Shown: piece after piece, positions 34,528 through 44,776 of the stretch
Numbering within the stretch: the first letter of the stretch is position 1
Layout of the letters: every line of letters starts with the position of its first letter
Assembly: GCF_018100795.1 (NCBI RefSeq)
Contig: NZ_JAGJDY010000001.1
Location: 186,001-250,000 of the forward strand
DNA from: Alteromonas sp. MMG017
GTDB lineage: Bacteria; Pseudomonadota; Gammaproteobacteria; Enterobacterales; Alteromonadaceae
DNA: 64,000 bases
Reading direction: 5' to 3'
Position numbers and translations under genes: made by a program
The notes under the pieces: model-generated
What the model saw: the letters and a program-made list of their open reading frames with translations, nothing else
Told to the model about the DNA's origin: nothing
Database searches by the model: none

Positions 34528-37068
34528 CTAAAAGGCCTCCCACTCTGCTTCATCTGGAGACGTTGGATTTAACGCCACTCTTGGCTTAGAAGGCCCAGGC
34601 CCCGATATCGCTCTTGGCGCGGACGTAGGAAATGACGTCATGCTATTCGATGACGCAGAGGCTGAACTAAAGTTTTGCTGCCCCACTTTAAATACAGCGA
34701 CCCGCTGGGCTAGCTGTCCAGATTGCTGCCTCATACTGTCTGCAGCGGCTGCCGCTTCTTCTACAAGCGCTGCATTTTGCTGGGTCATTTCATCCATTTG
34801 CACCACGGCGTTGTTCACTTCTTGAATACCGGTGGCTTGCTCGGAACTGGCCGCGGCAATTTCTGACATAATGTCGTTCACCCGCTTAATTGCTGTGACG
34901 ATATCGGCCATGGTTTCACCAGACTTATTCACCAACACATTGCCATTGGTGATCTTCTCTACCGAGGTTGAAATAAGCCCTTTAATGTCTTTAGCCGCTT
35001 CAGCTGAGCGCTGGGCTAATGTGCGTACTTCCGATGCCACTACAGCAAACCCGCGTCCTTGCTCGCCAGCGCGTGCCGCTTCTACCGCAGCGTTTAGGGC
35101 AAGTATGTTGGTTTGAAATGCAATGCCGTCAATAACACCAATAATGTCAGAAATGCGCTGGGCAGAATCGTTAATTTCTCCCATGGTGTGAACCACTTTT
35201 TCTATCACCTTTCCGCCCTCTGATGCTACATCTGAGGCCTGACTGGCCAAGCCTTTCGCTTGGTCAGCGTTTTCCGCATTCAGTTTTACCGTCCCGGTGA
35301 GCTCTTCCATGGCCGAAGCGGTTTCTTCTAGGCTAGACGCTTGCTGCTCGGTTCTACTTGATAGGTCGGCGTTTCCTGTGGCAATTTCATTAGAAGCTGT
35401 ATCAATGGTTTCTACCGCATCGTGAATTTTGATGATGGTGTCGCGTAGTTCATCGACAAACTGATTGATTGACTCACCAAGTACTTTGAAGTCGCCATCT
35501 AGTGGCTCTTCAATGTTATGTAGTAAATCGCCTTCGGTAAGCTTAGACATTACGGTTTTGATACTCTCTACCGCTACCGTGCGCCCCGTAATATCGGTGG
35601 CGTATTTCACCACCCTAAAGGGTTTGCCATTTTGATCGAGTATAGGGTTGTACGAAGCTTGAATATAAACCGCATTGCCTAATTTACTAATACGCTTGTA
35701 CTCGCCACTAGCATAAACCCCTTTGCGTAATTGCTCCCAAAACGCTGCGTACTCTGGGCTGTTTTTAAAAGCAGGCTCTACGAATATGCTGTGATGCTTT
35801 CCTTTCACTTCATCTAGGGTATAACCGAGTGCCGATAAGAAGTTACTGTTGGCATCTAAAATCACGCCATCTAAATCAAATTCGATAACAGCTTGGGATT
35901 TGCTTATGGCAGTTAATTGCCCTTCAAAGTAGGCATTTTTAGCTTTTTGCGCAGTAATATCGGTGGCGAATTTTACGACCTTAAAAGGTTGCCCATTGCT
36001 GTCGAATATAGGGTTGTAAGAAGCTTGGATCCAAATTTCGCTGCCCCCCTTGCCTAACCTTTTAAATTCACCGGTTCGATAATTACCCGCTTGCAAATCT
36101 TTCCAGAATGCAGCGTATTCAGGGCTAAGTTTTACCTCCCTTTCTACGAAGGTACTGTGGTGCTTGCCTTTTACTTCCTCTAAGGAATACCCCATCACAC
36201 TAAGAAAATTATCATTTGCGGTAAGAATATTGCCTTGCATATCGAATTCGATAACGGCTTGCGACTTACTAATAGCGTTAATTTGCCCCTCATAATCGGC
36301 GTTCTGTGCTTTCTCAGCGGTGATATCAATAGCAAATTTCACAATAGCGGTTACCTTGCCATTGTGGTCAAAAATAGGGTTGTAAGAAGCTTGGATCCAA
36401 ACGTCTTCGCCTTTATTATTTACCCGGCAAAACTCACCGCTGTGTGCCTCACCGCTTCGCAATACTGACCAAAAATCTTTATATTCTTGGCTACCGGCGT
36501 ACTCGCGAGTAACAAACAAACTGTGATGCTTACCTTCAATTTCGCTTTCTGCGTATCCCATGGCAGATAGAAAGTTTTCATTCGCTTTAACAATATTACC
36601 GTCGGGAGTAAAAAGAATAACCGCTTGGCTTCGGTTAATGGCATTAACCATACCGGCACGCTGATCTTCTTGTTCGTTATCGTTCCATTGCACAACATAT
36701 TGCGCGGGATCTGAGCTTGACGCACTAAGGGCGGTAATATTGAGGGTAAACACGCTCTCGGCCATTTGCGCATAGAGGCTGGCTTCACGGCACTGCAAAA
36801 TGTCGTTCAACAGTTGGGTATTTCCCTTTACGATCGTCGATAAATTCTGCCCTTTCAACGAAGCATGACCACCGTGAGTGGATACCGTAAAATCATCAGG
36901 GTATTGCTGCGCCAACGTTAAAAAAGCTGGGTTGTGATATACAATATTACCCGCGCCATCAATTACCATAATGCTTGCGGTGCTTGCATCGAGGATCTGC
37001 GTTTTTAGCTGCGCCTCGTGCTGTGCAGCTTTAAGCTCATCATTGTTGAGAAAGTTAAACACGCCCAT
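34528..37068 (-). CDS. soluble methyl-accepting chemotaxis protein with PAS repeats
   Basis: An 846-residue chemoreceptor without membrane helices. A divergent PAS region (about 20-130) is followed by three highly similar PAS repeats of about 122 residues starting at 142, 264 and 386 (SQAVIEFD..., ANxNFLSxxGY, GKHHSx[13 protein letters not shown]). The MCP signalling domain contains the hairpin tip [20 protein letters not shown]. It ends in EWEAF, matching the xWxxF CheR/CheB tether. The gene order matches P. aeruginosa che2, where the equivalent receptor is Aer2/McpB. It may sense a redox or gas signal through PAS cofactors; this is inference. Confidence 0.93.
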   Translation of the reverse strand: MGVFNFLNNDELKAAQHEAQLKTQILDASTASIMVIDGAGNIVYHNPAFLTLAQQYPDDFTVSTHGGHASLKGQNLSTIVKGNTQLLNDILQCREASLYAQMAESVFTLNITALSASSSDPAQYVVQWNDNEQEDQRAGMVNAINRSQAVILFTPDGNIVKANENFLSAMGYAESEIEGKHHSLFVTREYAGSQEYKDFWSVLRSGEAHSGEFCRVNNKGEDVWIQASYNPIFDHNGKVTAIVKFAIDITAEKAQNADYEGQINAISKSQAVIEFDMQGNILTANDNFLSVMGYSLEEVKGKHHSTFVEREVKLSPEYAAFWKDLQAGNYRTGEFKRLGKGGSEIWIQASYNPIFDSNGQPFKVVKFATDITAQKAKNAYFEGQLTAISKSQAVIEFDLDGVILDANSNFLSALGYTLDEVKGKHHSIFVEPAFKNSPEYAAFWEQLRKGVYASGEYKRISKLGNAVYIQASYNPILDQNGKPFRVVKYATDITGRTVAVESIKTVMSKLTEGDLLHNIEEPLDGDFKVLGESINQFVDELRDTIIKIHDAVETIDTASNEIATGNADLSSRTEQQASSLEETASAMEELTGTVKLNAENADQAKGLASQASDVASEGGKVIEKVVHTMGEINDSAQRISDIIGVIDGIAFQTNILALNAAVEAARAGEQGRGFAVVASEVRTLAQRSAEAAKDIKGLISTSVEKITNGNVLVNKSGETMADIVTAIKRVNDIMSEIAAASSEQATGIQEVNNAVVQMDEMTQQNAALVEEAAAAADSMRQQSGQLAQRVAVFKVGQQNFSSASASSNSMTSFPTSAPRAISGPGPSKPRVALNPTSPDEAEWEAF

Positions 37069-37119
37069 AACCAGTTCATCCTAAATTTGCGAAATTTTTT
37101 ACCGTTGCAGTCTTAGTTG

Positions 37120-37623
37120 TTACGCGTCTTCGTTAACGCTTTCGGGAGCAACTAAGCCCATTTCTTCGCTGGTGATAAGGCTTTCAATATTCACCAGAAT
37201 AACCATCTGACCATCTACATCTGCTAACCCGTGCAAGTAACGGCTGTCGAAAGCCACACCAAATTCAGGCGGAGCGAGAATTTGGTCTTCCATTAAACGA
37301 ATAACATCCGATACGCCATCTACCACAATGCCCACAATGCGATCTTGAATATTCAGCATAATCACGATGGTAAATTCGGTATAAGTGGCCTCGCCAACAT
37401 TGAATTTCAGGCGTAGATCCACAATAGGCACAATGTCCCCTCGTAAATTAATGACCCCTTTAATAAAGGCTGGCGCGTTAGCAATTTTAGTGACTTGCTC
37501 GTAGCCCCGAATTTCTTTCACGGTTTTGATATCTAAAGCGTAGTGCTCATCGGCGAGTACGAAACTTAAATATTCTTTGTCATCGCCCCCGATAACTGCT
37601 TGATGTAATGCGGTATCACTCAT
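37120..37623 (-). CDS. cheW: chemotaxis adaptor CheW
   Basis: A 167-residue CheW that links CheA to receptors. Typical blocks are YLSFVLADEHYALDIKTVKEI, APAFIKGVINLRGDIVPIVDLR and VGIVVDGVSDV. Its start overlaps the cheA stop by 4 bp, so the two are coupled. Confidence 0.95.
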   Translation of the reverse strand: MSDTALHQAVIGGDDKEYLSFVLADEHYALDIKTVKEIRGYEQVTKIANAPAFIKGVINLRGDIVPIVDLRLKFNVGEATYTEFTIVIMLNIQDRIVGIVVDGVSDVIRLMEDQILAPPEFGVAFDSRYLHGLADVDGQMVILVNIESLITSEEMGLVAPESVNEDA

Positions 37624-39668
37624 GCGAGCATGTCCTCTAATTGACTTGAGGTATAAGTAGTTGCGATAGAGTCGGCATCAATAATGAGTGCAACTTTTCC
37701 GTCGCCCATGATGGTAGCGCCTGCAATTCCAGCTACTTTGCGGTAGTGATCTTCTAAGCTTTTGATTACCACTTGCTGCTGACCAACTAAGGCGTCTACC
37801 AGCACCCCGAAACGCTTTTTACTGCTTTCGAGTAGCACAACAATGGCTTCGGTGGGTTTACGGTTGGCGTTTTCTACGTCCATATAATCGTGAAGAGGCA
37901 CAAGGGGCCAGTATTGGTCGCGAATATAAAGTACCGTATCGTTGCCCAAGGTTTTAAGCTGACTGGCTGTGGGCTGAAAAGACTCCACAATGTTGAGCAA
38001 AGGGATAACAAAAATCTGATTCCCCACCGACACACACATGCCATCAACAATAGCCAGGGTAAGGGGTAAATGGATGAAAAATCCCGACCCCTCTCCTAGT
38101 GAAGACTCTATTTCAATGCGCCCGCCAATGGCTTCGATATTTCGTCTAACCACGTCCATACCCACACCACGACCAGACACATCGGTTACCGCTTCGGCGG
38201 TAGAAAAACCAGCTTGAAAGATAAGCTGCCACACTTCGCTGTCTGGCATGTCATCGCTAACGACTAATCCGTTGGCGTGTGCTTTATCTAAAATACGTGC
38301 CCTATTCAGCCCGCCACCATCATCAATAATACTAATGATGATACTGCCGCCTTTTTGCTCAGCACCTAGTATCACGGTGCCCATTTCTGGTTTTCCGGCA
38401 GCACGTCGTTTTTCCGGCAGTTCAATACCATGGTCGATACTGTTTCTAACCAAATGCGTTAACGGGTCGACAAGCTTTTCTATCAGACTTTTATCAATTT
38501 CTGTGTGGGCGCCTTGCAAGACTAAATCGACCTTTTTATCTAGCTTGCCAGCCAAGTCACGGACTAGCCGAGGAAAGCGATTGAATGTCGCAGTCAGTGG
38601 TAACATTCTGACCGACATTACCGACTCTTGAATTTCGCGGGTATTTCGCTTTAACTCGTCTATCGCCACTTGCAAACGCTCGCCTACCTGCCCATCTACT
38701 TCCTGCCCAATTAGGGACAACATAGATTGGGTAATAACAAGTTCACCAACTAGATTGACCATGGCGTCTATCTTGCCTGTGTCTACTCGAATAGAGGCAC
38801 TGTCTCGGCCACCCGCTTTTCTTGCTGGTCTGGCTGGTGACTTTGAAATATTAGGCGGCGGCGAGGTAGATTTGTTTGTAGCGGCATCGGGCGCAGCAGA
38901 GCGTTGTATGGCAATAGTGGGAACAGACGATGTGGGCGATTCCGTAGGTGCGGAATCATTATCTTTTGAACTTGGTTCGGGTATATCTGCGGTGTCGAAA
39001 AAACCAAAGCTTTCGTCACTGGCTACAGTTGTTATTAAAGGTACGTCTGGCTCATCAAAAAAGCCGAAGCCGTCGTTTTCTGCGCTAGCAACTGGTTCGC
39101 CGGGTGTATCATCAAAGAATCCAAAACCATCATCACTTGGTATCGACAATTCGTTGTCACTGTTTACGCTTTGCTGGCTGGTATCTAAGGCGGTGTCAGA
39201 CTCATCATCAAAAAAGCCAAACGCGTCGCTGTTGGCGTCGCTATGACTAGAAGCCTCAATATGTGTATCTGTATCTTGGGTTTCTGTTAGCGCTCTTTCC
39301 AGCTTGGTAATACTCACTGCAATAGCTTGTTCTGGCACATCGATCTGATCGCGATAGGCCGCTAATGTCGCTTTTAATACATCAAGGGTTTCTAGTAACA
39401 GGTTAACGATATTAGTGGTAACAGATAGCTCTTGATTACGGGCCTTATCTAATAGGTTTTCCATTACATGGGTAAGATTCATTAAGGCATTGAAGCCAAA
39501 AATGCCACTTCCCCCTTTAATAGAATGGGCTGCGCGGAAAATACTGTTTAGTTCTTCCGAGTCAGGCGAGTCTACATCAAGGCTAATTAGCAGTTGTTCC
39601 ATGTCGTCGAGATGCTCATCGCTCTCGTCAAAAAACACGCCGTGAAACTGCTCAATATCGATGCTCAT
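37620..39668 (-). CDS. cheA: chemotaxis histidine kinase CheA with FGFFD-repeat linker
   Basis: A 682-residue CheA. The HPt domain has phospho-His 48 (RAAHSIKGGSGIFGF). Instead of a recognisable P2 (CheY-binding) domain there is an acidic linker of about 150 residues with four FGFFD motifs at residues 150, 182, 201 and 221. The dimerisation domain starts near 285, followed by the kinase core (LVRNSIDHGIE, DDGGGLNR, GRGVGMDVV) and a CheW-like domain. The FGFFD motifs may replace P2 as docking sites for CheY or CheB. Confidence 0.95.
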   Translation of the reverse strand: MSIDIEQFHGVFFDESDEHLDDMEQLLISLDVDSPDSEELNSIFRAAHSIKGGSGIFGFNALMNLTHVMENLLDKARNQELSVTTNIVNLLLETLDVLKATLAAYRDQIDVPEQAIAVSITKLERALTETQDTDTHIEASSHSDANSDAFGFFDDESDTALDTSQQSVNSDNELSIPSDDGFGFFDDTPGEPVASAENDGFGFFDEPDVPLITTVASDESFGFFDTADIPEPSSKDNDSAPTESPTSSVPTIAIQRSAAPDAATNKSTSPPPNISKSPARPARKAGGRDSASIRVDTGKIDAMVNLVGELVITQSMLSLIGQEVDGQVGERLQVAIDELKRNTREIQESVMSVRMLPLTATFNRFPRLVRDLAGKLDKKVDLVLQGAHTEIDKSLIEKLVDPLTHLVRNSIDHGIELPEKRRAAGKPEMGTVILGAEQKGGSIIISIIDDGGGLNRARILDKAHANGLVVSDDMPDSEVWQLIFQAGFSTAEAVTDVSGRGVGMDVVRRNIEAIGGRIEIESSLGEGSGFFIHLPLTLAIVDGMCVSVGNQIFVIPLLNIVESFQPTASQLKTLGNDTVLYIRDQYWPLVPLHDYMDVENANRKPTEAIVVLLESSKKRFGVLVDALVGQQQVVIKSLEDHYRKVAGIAGATIMGDGKVALIIDADSIATTYTSSQLEDMLA

Positions 39669-39703
39669 TCTGAATCCTTCCAGGCCGGTAGATGTGAAGA
39701 GGA

Positions 39704-40069
39704 TTAGCCCAAAACGCGCTTTGTCACATCTAGCAACTTATTAGGATCGAAAGGTTTCACCATCCAACCTGTAGCGCCCGCCGCTTTCCCTTTGGCTTTC
39801 ATCTCTGGGCCCGCTTCCGTGGTGAGCATGACAATAGGCGTGCGATTAAAACCGCTTAAACTACGCAAGTTTTTGATAAGTGTTAAACCGTCCATGCGGG
39901 GCATGTTTTGATCGGTCAATACAAATCCAAATTGCTGAGACTTACACTTGTCTAATGCTTCTTGACCATCTTGTGCGGTGGTAACTGTGTAGCCAGCACC
40001 TTTTAAGGTCATCTCTACCATCTGACGAATTGATATAGAATCGTCGACTACTAAAATATGCTTGCTCAT
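39704..40069 (-). CDS. cheY: chemotaxis response regulator CheY
   Basis: A 121-residue single receiver domain: acidic pair DD at 9-10, phospho-Asp 53 (FVLTDQNMPRMDG), Thr in VMLTTEAG and Lys in WMVKPFDPNKLL. It is the likely output of the adjacent CheA. Confidence 0.95.
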   Translation of the reverse strand: MSKHILVVDDSISIRQMVEMTLKGAGYTVTTAQDGQEALDKCKSQQFGFVLTDQNMPRMDGLTLIKNLRSLSGFNRTPIVMLTTEAGPEMKAKGKAAGATGWMVKPFDPNKLLDVTKRVLG

Positions 40070-40128
40070 ACTTTTTATTCCCTAACTGCCTAAAAGTAAT
40101 AACTTTTGATGTCAAAATCCTTTGTACC

Positions 40129-41340
40129 CTAGAATAACTCTACCTCTCCGGACTGCATGGATGTTGCAGAAACCGGGTTGTGGTCGGTTTTTCCTCGTTG
40201 GGCAAGTGCTTGTTGGTAAGCCTTTAATTCAGAAGCAAAAGCCTCCAAATTTTCAGGCTCTAGTTGTTGGAGTCGCTCGATAATAAATTTTACAATATCT
40301 TTCGTATAATCAATGTGCTGGCCATTTATATCGCCAAACTGCATACCTCTTATCGCGTTATTTATTGCATCATCTAGTTGTTGTCCAATACCCTCTAGTT
40401 GCTTGGTGGTAACTTGGTCTGACTCTGCTTTGCGAATAATGTCTTTTAGCTCTTTACTGATATGGTCTTTGGCTTCAACCACATGGGAAATATCTTGAGA
40501 AGCAACAAACTCAGCGGTTTCGGTGAGCTTGTCTACTAAGCCTTTTATATTTTCTACCTGCTTCTTAATAACGTCACTGAACTGGGTTGAACGAGTAGAC
40601 AGCGCCCGCACTTCATCGGCCACCACGGCAAAGCCTCTTCCAGCTTCACCCGCTCGCGCTGCTTCAATGGCTGCGTTAAGCGCTAACAAATTAGTTTGTG
40701 CAGAAATATCATCTATTCCACTAAGCGCATCAATAACCGTAGGCATTGCTTGTTGAATGATTTGTACTTGGCTCATTAAATGCTGTGTTGAAGACGACAT
40801 TTTTTCAGTGGAATCGATAAAACTCACAAGGGTGCTGTCGGTGTCTTGAGCAAAATTGCGCATTTTATCTGAGTAAGCGGTATGGTTTGTTGCATCGACG
40901 CTAAGCAGGGCATCAATACAATTAACCTGTGCTGCCACTAGGTCTTTTAAGCTGGTAAAGGCTTGGCTAAGGGTAACAACCGCATCATCTTGGGTTGTTT
41001 TAATAGAAGACAGGTTTCCCTCACATATTGATAGCGAGTGAGCAATTTCTCCCCCTGCTAATGCAATATGATCTTCCACATGAGCTGTGCCGGAATGGGT
41101 TTCTCCAACTGAGGAATTGGCATCAGACGACGCGTTCTTACTAGACGCATAAGCGACAAATCCTATTAGCACCACCGTAAGCAAAATGAAGCCGAAAAGC
41201 GCTGAGCCAAAAAAGAACAGCGCCCAAGACGCCAATAGCCCTGCCACTGCGCCTACTACATAAATATTAGTGCTACTTTCTGATTGTGTAGATGAACTTT
41301 CCACGTTTGAATGCAAAAGGATCTCCTTATACCCTGCCAC
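40129..41340 (-). CDS. membrane-anchored methyl-accepting protein without sensor domain
   Basis: A 403-residue receptor-like protein. Two close hydrophobic segments lie at about 27-65 with almost no loop between them, so there is no periplasmic sensor domain. The signalling tip reads [20 protein letters not shown], followed by [18 protein letters not shown]. It ends SGEVELF. As first gene of the che operon it corresponds in place to PA0180 of the P. aeruginosa che2 cluster. The signal may come from the membrane or another subunit. Confidence 0.88.
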   Translation of the reverse strand: MAGYKEILLHSNVESSSTQSESSTNIYVVGAVAGLLASWALFFFGSALFGFILLTVVLIGFVAYASSKNASSDANSSVGETHSGTAHVEDHIALAGGEIAHSLSICEGNLSSIKTTQDDAVVTLSQAFTSLKDLVAAQVNCIDALLSVDATNHTAYSDKMRNFAQDTDSTLVSFIDSTEKMSSSTQHLMSQVQIIQQAMPTVIDALSGIDDISAQTNLLALNAAIEAARAGEAGRGFAVVADEVRALSTRSTQFSDVIKKQVENIKGLVDKLTETAEFVASQDISHVVEAKDHISKELKDIIRKAESDQVTTKQLEGIGQQLDDAINNAIRGMQFGDINGQHIDYTKDIVKFIIERLQQLEPENLEAFASELKAYQQALAQRGKTDHNPVSATSMQSGEVELF

Positions 41341-41407
41341 TACTCCTTCATCACTCCAGATTTAACCGAGAGAAATATGCATGACGTGTGTTCAATGTCA
41401 TAAAGGT

Positions 41408-41436
41408 ACTTACTCTTAATTTGATAAGGAGTAAGT
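41408..41436. promoter_or_regulatory. inverted repeat upstream of the chemotaxis operon
   Basis: Eight-base arms ACTTACTC / GAGTAAGT about 70 bp before the first gene start. It could be an operator or a 5' leader hairpin. No sigma-28 promoter consensus was seen. Confidence 0.35.
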
Positions 41437-41606
41437 AGGCAACGCGTTAGTCAATGTTGATTACAATATGGACTAAGCGTAGTACCCAATTTGGAAAGTT
41501 GGCAAGTAACGAGATGCGAAAAACTGCTATATGTGCAAAAAAACCTATGAAAGTCGGCGAACTCTAGATGTAACCTGTGGATATGAACTCAAATAACCTA
41601 GTTCAA

Positions 41607-42344
41607 TTACTTACTGCATGAATACGATTGGTTTTGAAGGCTAAGAACGGCTGAATTCCCCTTGTTCCAAAATTCGGTATTCATTCCGATATAACGCGCC
41701 CCTGAGGCTGAACGCGTACGCTGCAATATATGAATATTACCTTTTTCAGATAGCTTGATTGTTTCTGGGCTTAAAAAGCGCACCACAATGTTTCCTGCGG
41801 TTGCACAATTAAACTGATGCGTTCCCGTGGTTGCCGCATCCATTTTTTCATTCTTCGCAGTGTCTTGTGCTGACATTCTTATTAACTTAAGCCTTTGTTT
41901 ACCGGCGTTATCATAAATAACCAACCAAGTGCCCTTTTGAATTTCGTAACGACTTGCCATTTCTAGGGCTTTCACAAAGCGCTGCTCTTGCGCTGACATG
42001 GCACCTACACATGCGCGGCGCGTCGTTACCAATTTAGACGTTGCAAACTCACCTTCTGCTAATTCGCCCGCTTTTAAATTAAGTATGCCCGAAAATTGGT
42101 TACAGCCAGTAAAGCCGGAAATTCGATTTTTCGTTACCAACTCCACAGTCATCATGCTGCTATCGATAATGCCGCCCATGTCGATGCTTTCCACTTGCCA
42201 AGTACCGGTTAGGGTAATTGCAGATTCGTCGTCGGTCATTGAAGTCCCGTCGCTTGACGTTTGCGAAGGGTTATTACTACACCCAACAATGGTAAAAAGT
42301 AGGCTCAACACAATAAAAAGCGAATTACGAAAATGAGAGGGCAT
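41607..42344 (-). CDS. lipoprotein with META (HslJ) and MliC domains
   Basis: A 245-residue lipoprotein from ATG 42344 (AAGGA ribosome site). The lipobox is FTIVGC. A META/HslJ domain (about 45-160) shows GTWQVESIDMGG, SGFTGCNQFSG and TTRRACVG. The C-terminal part from about 178 (FNCATAGNIVVRFLSPETIKL, SASGARYIGMNTEFWNKG, YSCSK) follows the MliC/PliC C-type lysozyme inhibitor pattern, with two cysteines that can pair. Fusion of the two suggests an envelope stress and lysozyme-resistance role. Confidence 0.82.
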   Translation of the reverse strand: MPSHFRNSLFIVLSLLFTIVGCSNNPSQTSSDGTSMTDDESAITLTGTWQVESIDMGGIIDSSMMTVELVTKNRISGFTGCNQFSGILNLKAGELAEGEFATSKLVTTRRACVGAMSAQEQRFVKALEMASRYEIQKGTWLVIYDNAGKQRLKLIRMSAQDTAKNEKMDAATTGTHQFNCATAGNIVVRFLSPETIKLSEKGNIHILQRTRSASGARYIGMNTEFWNKGNSAVLSLQNQSYSCSK

Positions 42345-42519
42345 TACTAGTCCTTGCCGTTTTAAGATGAAGAAAAAAGAAAAAAGTACGAGTGTACAAT
42401 ATTGCGTAACGTGAGCTGAAAGTAGCAAATATGCTCAATGTTTGGAAGCGATACCTCAACCAACTTGCAAATAAGAACAATTATCAATAGCATGTAGGCT
42501 CACAACTTTGGTACTTATT

Positions 42520-43209
42520 ATGTCTGCCGCTCGCATTTTAATAATAGAAGACGATATAACCCTTAGCGATCAGGTAGCTAGGCTGCTAAAAGAAAAAGGG
42601 TTTACCACTACGCAGTGCTTAGATGGCCAGAAAGGCTTATTAACGGCGTTGCAGGAAAGCTTCGATCTCATTCTACTCGATATCTTACTGCCTTCGCTCA
42701 ATGGCTTGGCAGTTTTGAATCAAATTCGAAAAGTTAAGCACACTCCTGTGATGATGATTACCGCCAGTGGTGCAGAACAAGAGCGCATTGAAGGCTATAG
42801 AAAAGGCGCTGATGATTACTTACCTAAGCCATTTAATTTCACCGAAATGATGCTTAGAATAGAAGCCTTACTGCGCCGTAGCCAGCGAGACACAACTCCC
42901 CCAAAACAAGCTTCACAGTTAATCATTGATGCGCTTCAACTTAACCGAATTAAGCAAGATGTTCGCTTTTCAGGGAACGGCGTTGAACTCACTCCTATTC
43001 AATTTAAGTTACTTTGGGTGCTATTAGAAAACCACCATGAAGTGATGACCAAAGCCTTCTTATATCAAAGCGTGCTTAACCGGCCTTTTAGTCGTTATGA
43101 TAGAAGTTTAGACATGCACATTAGCCGTGTACGTAAAAAGCTAGTAGAAGCAGGTATGCCGCCAGAAAGACTTTCTACCTTGCATGGCAAAGGCTATCGC
43201 TTCTCATGA
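42520..43209 (+). CDS. OmpR family response regulator, CpxR/RstA-like
   Basis: A 229-residue regulator from ATG 42520: receiver with phospho-Asp 54 (DLILLDILLPSLNG), Lys in DDYLPKPFNF, and a winged-helix output domain ending ERLSTLHGKGYRFS. It overlaps the kinase gene by 4 bp, so the pair is coupled. It lies divergent from the META-MliC lipoprotein gene, which is a plausible target. Confidence 0.92.
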   Translation: MSAARILIIEDDITLSDQVARLLKEKGFTTTQCLDGQKGLLTALQESFDLILLDILLPSLNGLAVLNQIRKVKHTPVMMITASGAEQERIEGYRKGADDYLPKPFNFTEMMLRIEALLRRSQRDTTPPKQASQLIIDALQLNRIKQDVRFSGNGVELTPIQFKLLWVLLENHHEVMTKAFLYQSVLNRPFSRYDRSLDMHISRVRKKLVEAGMPPERLSTLHGKGYRFS

Positions 43210-44663
43210 AATACACCCTGTTTTGGCGTATGTGTACTGTAATTGGCGTAGGTACCGTACTGCTTTTTTGGGCCATAGACTGGTTAACTAATCATACCGA
43301 ATCTAGCATGAGCTTTATTGCACAAGAGCATCAGCAGCAATTGCTAGATTACGGAAAAGAAGCCGATGAAATTTGGAAAAATGAAGGTGAAGAAGCTCTA
43401 TCTGCTTGGCTTAAGATGCTTCAAGAAAAAGAGCAAACCTGGGTAGGTGTAGTTAGTTCAGATATAACTCCCCTGGCCGATTCCACTATCTACAAACCCT
43501 TTTTCGACCGCTTTCAATATGGCAGAAGTGTGGAGTGGAAAATACACTTATATTTTCAGCAAAACCCCGTGATGGAATTGCCCTTTGCCGATGCGAGCAC
43601 ACACTTATTAATTGAACTGCCTCAGCGTATGCGCCCGGGTGCAATGTTGCTGTACGCCAATGCCTTACTACAGATTGCGCTGCCGCTAATATTACTGTGC
43701 ATATTGAGTTTGGTGTTATACCGCCATGTAATGTCGCCGTTAAGAAAACTGGAGAACGTCACCAAATCCTTCAGTGCGGGACATTATGATGTAAGGACCA
43801 ATGCGTCGCTACTTGAGCGTAATGACGAACTTACCCGCTTAGCTGTTACTTTCGATAAAATGGCCGATAGAACCAGCAAGCTTATTTATAATCAACGCCA
43901 GTTACTGGCAGATTTATCTCATGAGTTACGCACACCGCTAACGCGCATCGATATGGCGGTTGATTTTGTAGAGCAACAAATTAACCCGCAACAAGCATTA
44001 GCGCGACTTCGCTACGAAGCTTCTACCATGCGCAACTTAGTTGAAGATACCCTTACTCTTGCGTGGTTAAACACTGAATCTCCTCAGCTAAATACTGATG
44101 ATTTTGATTTGGTGGAATTAATACAGGTTATTTGCGAAGACGCCCGATTCGAATACCCTGACAAAAACCTTGTTAGCACGCTGCCAGAAAAAGCGCCGTT
44201 AACCCAAAGCAGCCAAATAGCATTGGGCCAAGCAATAGAGAATATTATTCGTAACGCATTACGCCATACGCCTGAAAAATCGGAAGTAGAAGTACTGCTC
44301 GCCATCACCGAGCAGGGTTATCGGCTATGTGTGAAAGACAATGGCCCTGGCGTGCCTGAACATATGCTTGGGGACATTTTTAAGCCATTCTTTCGGGTAG
44401 ATAAAGCCAGGGCATCTATAGGCGAACGAATAGATACATCACAAAGCACTGGCTTTGGTTTAGGTTTGGCCTTAGCCCACCGGCAAATTGAAGCCGTAGG
44501 CGGCAGTATCAAAGCTCAAAACTATACTGATGATGCCCAGAGCTATAAGGAAGACGCCAGTGGCTATAACAACACTCCCCAGAGCCATAACGACAAAAAC
44601 ACCCAGCGCAGCGGGCTAAAAATTCAAATTGAATTACCTCGCTCATCGGCCACTGCTCACTAA
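43206..44663 (+). CDS. sensor histidine kinase, CpxA/RstB-like
   Basis: A 485-residue membrane kinase. Two membrane helices (about 8-28 and 155-178) flank a periplasmic sensor of about 125 residues. HAMP, then HisKA with the phospho-His in LADLSHELRTPLTR, and HATPase with NIIRNALRHTP, KDNGPGVP and STGFGLGLALA. Near the C-terminus a hydrophilic insert (about 440-470) with repeated SY/GY/SH units (DDAQSYKEDASGYNN) interrupts the last ATPase strand. Confidence 0.92.
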   Translation: MKYTLFWRMCTVIGVGTVLLFWAIDWLTNHTESSMSFIAQEHQQQLLDYGKEADEIWKNEGEEALSAWLKMLQEKEQTWVGVVSSDITPLADSTIYKPFFDRFQYGRSVEWKIHLYFQQNPVMELPFADASTHLLIELPQRMRPGAMLLYANALLQIALPLILLCILSLVLYRHVMSPLRKLENVTKSFSAGHYDVRTNASLLERNDELTRLAVTFDKMADRTSKLIYNQRQLLADLSHELRTPLTRIDMAVDFVEQQINPQQALARLRYEASTMRNLVEDTLTLAWLNTESPQLNTDDFDLVELIQVICEDARFEYPDKNLVSTLPEKAPLTQSSQIALGQAIENIIRNALRHTPEKSEVEVLLAITEQGYRLCVKDNGPGVPEHMLGDIFKPFFRVDKARASIGERIDTSQSTGFGLGLALAHRQIEAVGGSIKAQNYTDDAQSYKEDASGYNNTPQSHNDKNTQRSGLKIQIELPRSSATAH

Positions 44664-44776
44664 TGTTCACGAGTACCCATTGAACGACCTACTCTTTAAC
44701 TACGGGCTACCCTTAAATTTCTAACTCGGCGATGGGAACTCTCATTTTGACTAACCGTTTTGATTAACCGTTTCAA

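Noticed and set aside
38755-39246. 163-residue ORF opposite the CheA linker
   Set aside because: It mirrors the FGFFD repeat region on the other strand (SKKPK repeats) and has no ribosome site.
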